Of a DNA stretch of 15,973 bases, positions 11,278-15,973 are shown piece by piece. This DNA comes from Opitutia bacterium UBA977 (lineage in GTDB: Bacteria > Verrucomicrobiota > Verrucomicrobiia > Opitutales > Coraliomargaritaceae), in the NCBI GenBank assembly GCA_002292345.1, contig DBBT01000072.1, forward strand, positions 1 to 15,973, given 5' to 3'. The notes under the pieces were generated by a model that saw only the letters and a list, made by a program, of their open reading frames with translations, was not told the DNA's origin and made no database searches. Position numbers and translations under genes: made by a program. Numbering within the stretch: the stretch's first letter is position 1; each line of letters starts with the position of its first letter.

Positions 11278-13857
11278 ATGGCAACACTGACGACAGACTA
11301 CGACTTTTCCGCAATCGAGCCAAAATGGCAGGATTTCTGGGAGCAAAACGCAACTTACAACGCGAAGGATTTTGAAGACAAGCCGACCTGCTATATTCTC
11401 GATATGTTCCCCTACCCCTCCGGCGCCGGCTTGCACATCGGCCACCCCGAGGGCTACACTGCTAGTGATGCGCTTAAGCGCTATAAAAAGGCCAAGGGCT
11501 TTAATGTGCTCCACCCGATGGGCTGGGACGCCTTCGGCTTGCCGACTGAGCAATACGCTATCAAAACTGGTATGCACCCTCGTGACACTACCAAGCAAAA
11601 TGTTGCGCACTTTAAAACACAGCTGCGCCAGCTCGGATTTGCTTACGACTGGTCACGCGAGGTTAACACCACCGATCCTGGCTACTATAAGTGGACGCAA
11701 TGGATTTTTATTCAGCTTTTTAAGAAGGGACTAGCCTACGTCGATGAGAAACCCGTCTGGTTTTGCCCCGAGCTCGGTACTGTGCTCGCCAATGAGGAAG
11801 TGCTCAACACCGCTGAAGGCCCTCGCTCAGAGCGTGGCAGTTTCCCAGTAGAGCGTCGCCCGATCCGCCAGTGGGTACTCCGCATCACCGAATATGGCGA
11901 CCAACTTATCGCGGGCCTGAAAGACCTTGACTGGCCCGATTCAACCAAGCGTCTGCAGGAAAATTGGATCGGTCGTAGCGAAGGTGCCGAGATCACCTTC
12001 GACATCGTAGGCCACGATGCAGACCTTAGCGTCTTTACCACTCGCCCAGACACACTGTTTGGTGCGACCTATATGGTAATTTCACCAGAGCACCCTCTTC
12101 TCTCGCAGATCTGCAGCAGTGCGCAGAGCGACGCGGTATTCGCCTACGCGGAAAAAGCGAAAAGTAAATCTGATCTAGAACGCGCGGAGCTAAGCAAAGA
12201 AAAAACTGGCGTATGGACTGGTGCCACTGCGATCAATCCGGTCAGCGGAAAAGAAATTCCGATCTGGGTGGCGGACTACGTGCTCATGACTTATGGCACA
12301 GGAGCAATCATGGCCGTGCCAGCGCACGACGCACGCGACTTTGAATTCGCCAAAGAATTTGATCTCGAAATCCTGCAAGTCATCGACGATAACGGCCACG
12401 CCGAAAAAGATGCCTCTGGTGAACTGAGCGAAGCCTACACAGGCCCCGGGAATTTAATCAACTCAGACGAGCAAAGCGGCAAAGACTCCGAAAGTGCGAA
12501 AAAGGCGATAATCATTCAACTCGCAGCTGAGAAACGCGGCGAAGCGACAGTCAACTTTAAGCTGCGCGACTGGCTCTTTTCTCGTCAACGTTACTGGGGC
12601 GAGCCCTTCCCAATCGTGTGGGTAAGCAAGGCCGATTATGAAAAGGTGGACGACTCGCTTAAATCGATCGAGCGCCCCGTCAGCTGCCAAATTGATGGTG
12701 AACTGCGCTTTGCCGTTGCCCTCCCCGAGAGTGCACTACCATTGACATTACCCGAAGTGGATAGCTACACACCGTCGCCCGATGGTCAGAGCCCACTATC
12801 GAAAGCCGAGGAATGGCTACACCTCTATATCGATCCAAAAACTGGAGCCACTTCCAGTGAGCCCGTCGAAGGATGGGTAACAGGCTCACGCGAGACTAAC
12901 ACCATGCCACAATGGGCTGGTTCGTGCTGGTATTACCTGCGCTACATAGATCCAAAAAATACCGACGCACTGATCGCCCCGGAAAAAGAAAAATATTGGG
13001 GCTATCCAGATCTTTATATTGGCGGCGCAGAGCACGCGGTGCTGCACCTGCTCTATGCTCGCTTCTGGCACCATGTGCTCTTCGACCTTGGCGTGGTAAG
13101 CCATCCAGAGCCGTTTAAAAAGCTCTTTCACCAAGGCATCATTTTAGGCGAAGACGGCGAGAAAATGTCAAAAAGTCGCGGCAACGTAGTCAGCCCAGAG
13201 AGTATCGTCGTCAATTACGGAGCCGACGCTTTACGCCTTTACCTGATGTTCCTCGGTCCCCTTGAAGCGATGAAGCCGTGGAATACCAAGGGCATCGAAG
13301 GCATCGCCCGCTTTCTGCGTAAAGTATGGCGCCTCGTCGTAGCCGAGGACGGCACACGCCAAGCCAAAATTGGTGCAACCGATCAACTCGACGCCGAGAC
13401 TGATCGCATACTGAACGCCACAATCAAAAAAGTCAGCGAAGACTACGAGGCACTCGGCTTTAACACCGCAATTTCGCAAATGATGATTTGCGTCAATCAA
13501 CTCGGTAAAGCCGACGCGCTTACACTCGACGCTATCGAATCGTTGATCAAATTACTCGCACCCCTCGCGCCGCATCTCGCCGAAGAGCTCTGGTTATTTC
13601 TAGGCCATACAGGTAGCATCGCAACTGCAGGTTGGCCAGTATTTGACGAAAGTAAATTAAAGGAAGACTCCATTAAAATCATTTTTCAAGTGAATGGTAA
13701 ATACCGTGGCGATGCCCAGTTCCCTGCCGACGTCTGCAAAGACGACGCGATCGCAACTGCCAAGGCACACGAAAGAATTAGCGCACACATTGAAGGTAAA
13801 GTCATCAAACGCGAAATCTACGTACCAGGAAAAATCGTCAACATCGTAGCTGTTTAA
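11278..13857 (+). CDS. leuS: Leucyl-tRNA synthetase
   Basis: LeuRS charges tRNA-Leu with leucine in the cytoplasm. It is a class I synthetase with an editing domain that clears mischarged tRNA. The 859-residue product is of normal length (E. coli, about 860). Catalytic motifs are HIGH at 53-56 (in GAGLHIGHPEGY) and KMSKS at 629-633. The editing domain has the threonine-rich TTRPDT at 254-259 and the 'AVPAHDARDFEF' segment, with acidic residues D351 and D354 matching the conserved editing aspartates. An anticodon-binding helical region and the bacterial C-terminal domain (ending GKIVNIVAV) follow. The ATG at 11278 yields the usual N-terminus (YDFSAIEPKWQDFW). There is no Shine-Dalgarno sequence. 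The stop codon shares one base with the next gene's start (TAATG at 13855-13859), so leuS probably heads an operon with the FecR-like gene and lpxI. Confidence 0.98.
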   Translation: MATLTTDYDFSAIEPKWQDFWEQNATYNAKDFEDKPTCYILDMFPYPSGAGLHIGHPEGYTASDALKRYKKAKGFNVLHPMGWDAFGLPTEQYAIKTGMHPRDTTKQNVAHFKTQLRQLGFAYDWSREVNTTDPGYYKWTQWIFIQLFKKGLAYVDEKPVWFCPELGTVLANEEVLNTAEGPRSERGSFPVERRPIRQWVLRITEYGDQLIAGLKDLDWPDSTKRLQENWIGRSEGAEITFDIVGHDADLSVFTTRPDTLFGATYMVISPEHPLLSQICSSAQSDAVFAYAEKAKSKSDLERAELSKEKTGVWTGATAINPVSGKEIPIWVADYVLMTYGTGAIMAVPAHDARDFEFAKEFDLEILQVIDDNGHAEKDASGELSEAYTGPGNLINSDEQSGKDSESAKKAIIIQLAAEKRGEATVNFKLRDWLFSRQRYWGEPFPIVWVSKADYEKVDDSLKSIERPVSCQIDGELRFAVALPESALPLTLPEVDSYTPSPDGQSPLSKAEEWLHLYIDPKTGATSSEPVEGWVTGSRETNTMPQWAGSCWYYLRYIDPKNTDALIAPEKEKYWGYPDLYIGGAEHAVLHLLYARFWHHVLFDLGVVSHPEPFKKLFHQGIILGEDGEKMSKSRGNVVSPESIVVNYGADALRLYLMFLGPLEAMKPWNTKGIEGIARFLRKVWRLVVAEDGTRQAKIGATDQLDAETDRILNATIKKVSEDYEALGFNTAISQMMICVNQLGKADALTLDAIESLIKLLAPLAPHLAEELWLFLGHTGSIATAGWPVFDESKLKEDSIKIIFQVNGKYRGDAQFPADVCKDDAIATAKAHERISAHIEGKVIKREIYVPGKIVNIVAV

Positions 13858-14675
13858 TGTATATCGAATCTAAGACGCGCCGGAAAACTCTGTTCTGCCT
13901 CATCGCTACAGGTTTTTTTATGGGCGGGGCAGTCGACTCGAATGCCGAGGAAATGGTCGAAGGAGTCGCAGTCGCCACCAGCGTTCAAGGTAGCATTCAG
14001 ATCGAGGATGCCGAATCACAAATCTCACAACCTAAACTACACGACACGCTCAATCTGAATACTTGTACCGTCGAAACCGGCAAGAACTCTCATCTCTTCC
14101 TAGCGCTGTCGAATGGCATGGGTATCGGCATAGGTGAAAAATCGGAAGTTCGATTCGAAACCTTTACCCAAAAACCGTTCAACGAGAAAAGAGAAAAACT
14201 CTCCTACGAGCCATCTGTATCCATCCTATCGATACGAATCATTAATGGAGACCTAGCAGTCGTCAGTAATAATCTATCACCACTTTCAGAAGCACGTGTA
14301 CTCCTGCCGACTGGGGAATTACAGATACACTCGGCTACATGCATCATTCACTACAATAATAGGGCTGCCCAAATCACCGCTTACGCAGGCCTGCTTACCT
14401 ATAAATACCCAGACAGAAAGCACCGTGAATTAATCGTCGAACCGCAAAGTATTCGCATTAGTGCACAAAGTGCCATGCTCGGCGAGATCACCGAAAGCAT
14501 GACACTCAGCTCGCAGCCTAAAGCAGTTGAAAAATTCGCAAAAGCCACTGAAAACGCCAGCAAACGGGTCTTTTTTAAAGCAGGAAAAAATGGCCATTCA
14601 CCTGAACCAGTTTTGATTGCATCACCCACTTACTTCGACCAGCCTATCATTCGACCTTACGAATACCCCGAATAG
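13857..14675 (+). CDS. Exported FecR-like domain protein
   Basis: The 272-residue product has a signal peptide: basic n-region (KTRRK, 6-10), hydrophobic core (about 12-26) and likely cleavage after S-N-A at residue 30. The mature N-terminal half follows the FecR pattern. A GSIQIEDA stretch leads to 'LHDTLNLNTCTVETGKNSHLFLALSNGMGIGIGEKSEVRFE' (about 62-102), in which a short strand precedes a 'GxxS-x-hydrophobic' strand and a turn-rich 'SNG-x-G-I' strand. Later beta strands (INGDLAVVSNN, LPTGELQIHSA, AAQITAYAGLLTY) complete a beta-sheet domain. Classical FecR is a membrane signalling partner of FecA and FecI. Here there is no membrane helix after the signal peptide and no sigma factor gene nearby, so it is more likely a periplasmic or secreted domain of unknown role. 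The start overlaps the leuS stop (TAATG), which implies translational coupling, and lpxI follows after 9 bases. Confidence 0.8.
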   Translation: MYIESKTRRKTLFCLIATGFFMGGAVDSNAEEMVEGVAVATSVQGSIQIEDAESQISQPKLHDTLNLNTCTVETGKNSHLFLALSNGMGIGIGEKSEVRFETFTQKPFNEKREKLSYEPSVSILSIRIINGDLAVVSNNLSPLSEARVLLPTGELQIHSATCIIHYNNRAAQITAYAGLLTYKYPDRKHRELIVEPQSIRISAQSAMLGEITESMTLSSQPKAVEKFAKATENASKRVFFKAGKNGHSPEPVLIASPTYFDQPIIRPYEYPE

Positions 14676-14684
14676 CCCATTGCC

Positions 14685-15566
14685 ATGAGTCCTGCCCTGT
14701 CCCTATCGAAATTCTTACCAGACAGCTTTGCTCAACGCCCCATCGCTTTAATTGCCGGCAAAGGTCGATACCCGATACTGACAGCAAAACGCATACGTGA
14801 TGCTGGCTTACCGTTACGAATCGTGTCCTTTGCAGGAGAGACTGAGCCAGAGTTAATCGATTCGACCGCCGCGAATGAACACATCCAAATAAAAGTCGGG
14901 CAGCTTGGAAAACTACTCAAATCACTAAAGAAACTCGATTGTGGCTATGCACTCATGGCTGGACAAATTACACCGCGGCGCCTCTTCCACGGCCTTCATC
15001 CAGATCTAAAAGCCCTAAAGATTCTCAACAGCCTAAAGATCAAAAATGCCGAGACCATCTTCGGTGCGATCGCTAAAGAGATTGAAGCCATCGACATCTC
15101 TATGCTCGATGCCCGTTCGTTTCTGGATGATCAACTTGCTAACGAAGGCTTAATGACTGTAGGCAAATTAAACGCAGAGTTAAGGGATATTGAGCACGGC
15201 ATCAGTATCGCCAAAGGCATGGCAGATTTAGATGTCGGCCAAGGCGTTGTCGTGCGACACGGCACTGTGCTGGCAGTCGAGGCTTACGAAGGGACCGATT
15301 CGATGCTTAGCCGTGCAGGCACTTTCAAGGCCGATGATCTTATTTTCGTCAAGACCGTGAAGCGAGGGCAAGACTATCGCTTTGACGTACCAGTCTTTGG
15401 CCACCAGACACTAGAGGTGATGTATGAGTCAGGCATTCGCACCGCTGCGCTTGAAAGCGGCAGTGTCCTAATTCTTGATAAAGCGAGCATTCTAGAAAAA
15501 GCCCATTCACTCAAGATCGAACTCTTTGGCTTCTCTGAGGGTAAAAAATACGCTGTAGGGGATTAA
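14685..15566 (+). CDS. lpxI: UDP-2,3-diacylglucosamine pyrophosphatase LpxI
   Basis: LpxI hydrolyses UDP-2,3-diacylglucosamine to lipid X plus UMP, the fourth step of lipid A synthesis. It replaces LpxH in lineages that lack that enzyme. The 293-residue product has the two-domain LpxI (formerly DUF1009) pattern. The N-terminal domain has 'IALIAGKGRYPILTAKRIRDAG' (split near residues 20-41) and 'YALMAGQITPRRLF'. The C-terminal domain has 'GQGVVVRHGTVLAVEAYEGTDSML' and 'YRFDVPVFG'. D234 in that last motif corresponds to the catalytically important aspartate known from Caulobacter LpxI. The gene implies an outer membrane carrying lipopolysaccharide. It starts 9 bases after the FecR-like gene, without a Shine-Dalgarno sequence, and probably shares its transcript. 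Finding lpxI next to leuS is not the usual lpx cluster arrangement. Confidence 0.93.
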   Translation: MSPALSLSKFLPDSFAQRPIALIAGKGRYPILTAKRIRDAGLPLRIVSFAGETEPELIDSTAANEHIQIKVGQLGKLLKSLKKLDCGYALMAGQITPRRLFHGLHPDLKALKILNSLKIKNAETIFGAIAKEIEAIDISMLDARSFLDDQLANEGLMTVGKLNAELRDIEHGISIAKGMADLDVGQGVVVRHGTVLAVEAYEGTDSMLSRAGTFKADDLIFVKTVKRGQDYRFDVPVFGHQTLEVMYESGIRTAALESGSVLILDKASILEKAHSLKIELFGFSEGKKYAVGD

Positions 15567-15608
15567 TTTATTCTTTATAAAAACTACAATTCGTATAGCT
15601 TAAACATA

Positions 15609-15973
15609 ATGGCTTTAACAAGGTACAAACAATCATGTTCAGACCGCGCCGCATATACGCTCGTCGAAATCGCAGTGGTGGTCACTATTATCGGCATCTT
15701 AGCAACCCTAGCGGTTCCTTATTTCAAACGAGTCAAAGAAAGCGCAATCATCAGTACCTTGGAGAACGACTTGCGCATATTCTCTCAAGAGTTTATGCAA
15801 TACGAGCTCAACTTTGGAACTTATCCAGACACAAGCACGCCTGGCACCTATCCTAATGGTATGGCAGACCGCATTAGTAGCACATGGATCCAGTCCTCTG
15901 TTATCGGCGGCACCTATCGCTGGGTACACGCTAGTAATAATGGCAACGGCGGCAACGGCGGCAACGGCAACGG
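15609..15973 (+). CDS. Type IV pilin / type II secretion pseudopilin-like protein, 3' end cut by the window
   Basis: A frame from ATG 15609 stays open to the end of the window (121 complete codons). The first 15 residues form a short basic leader ending D-R-A-A, followed by YTLVEIAVVVTIIGILATLAVP. This is the prepilin N-terminus: prepilin peptidase would cut between A15 and Y16, leaving E20 as the conserved fifth residue, and the next 18 hydrophobic residues form the assembly helix. Most prepilins have Gly at -1; here it is Ala, which prepilin peptidase may cut poorly. The mature part continues as a helix (KRVKESAIISTLENDLRIF), then a globular region ending 'GGTYRWVHASN', then an Asn/Gly repeat (15942-15973). 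The conserved start makes the call firm, but a specific role (pilus or secretion) cannot be set. It starts 42 bases after lpxI. Confidence 0.85.
   Translation, partial: MALTRYKQSCSDRAAYTLVEIAVVVTIIGILATLAVPYFKRVKESAIISTLENDLRIFSQEFMQYELNFGTYPDTSTPGTYPNGMADRISSTWIQSSVIGGTYRWVHASNNGNGGNGGNGN
15942..15973 (+). repeat. GGCAACGGC tandem repeat coding for Gly-Asn-Gly
   Basis: GGCAACGGC is repeated three times in a row and continues as AACGG to the window's edge. It encodes alternating Gly-Asn-Gly in the pseudopilin-like protein. The copy number beyond the window is unknown. Such short perfect coding repeats can change length by slippage. Confidence 0.8.

Noticed and set aside
11167..11610. 147-codon minus-strand frame over the leuS start
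   Set aside because: Most of it is antisense to conserved leuS sequence including the HIGH motif.
15942..15973. CRISPR-like or other regulatory repeat
   Set aside because: The repeats are contiguous 9-base units without spacers and lie in frame in a coding sequence.

Overview
The window looks like a chromosomal segment from a Gram-negative member of the PVC group, most likely Verrucomicrobiota (Opitutae/Puniceicoccales type). The placement rests on gene content recalled from those lineages, not on a search. The clues are a double-length UvrA with four ATPase domains, a DUF5069 protein, LpxI of lipid A synthesis (so an outer membrane with LPS), several exported proteins, a pseudopilin-like gene, and gene starts with no Shine-Dalgarno sequence. 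I see no insertion sequence, prophage or CRISPR array.

Layout. Positions 1-1373 hold the end of an exported protein with two related beta-rich, discoidin-like modules, closed by a strong terminator (1401-1430). recD2 (1498-3822) encodes an SF1 helicase. After a 159-base gap comes the giant uvrA (3982-9558), with two complete UvrA-like halves in one chain. A 91-base gap holds a good promoter followed by a perfect 17-bp palindrome, just ahead of a DUF5069 gene (9650-10096). Positions 10097-10240 hold a long, well-paired hairpin upstream of tRNA-Ser(GCU) (10241-10331), which has its own terminator (10343-10366).

The minus strand then carries a lysine-rich exported protein of unknown function (10582-11136) and possibly a small one-helix membrane protein behind it (10365-10592). 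A divergent promoter region (11137-11277) leads to the plus-strand group leuS (11278-13857), an exported FecR-like protein (13857-14675, sharing one base with the leuS stop), lpxI (14685-15566), and a pseudopilin-like gene (15609 onward) that runs off the window in an Asn/Gly repeat.

How the genes relate. RecD2 and UvrA are both DNA repair proteins but are separated and probably transcribed independently. leuS, the FecR-like gene and lpxI look like one operon joining translation and envelope functions. The most notable items are the four-ATPase UvrA with a changed Walker B in its last domain, a palindromic element inside its coding sequence, the promoter-palindrome arrangement before the DUF5069 gene, and the unexplained hairpin before the tRNA.
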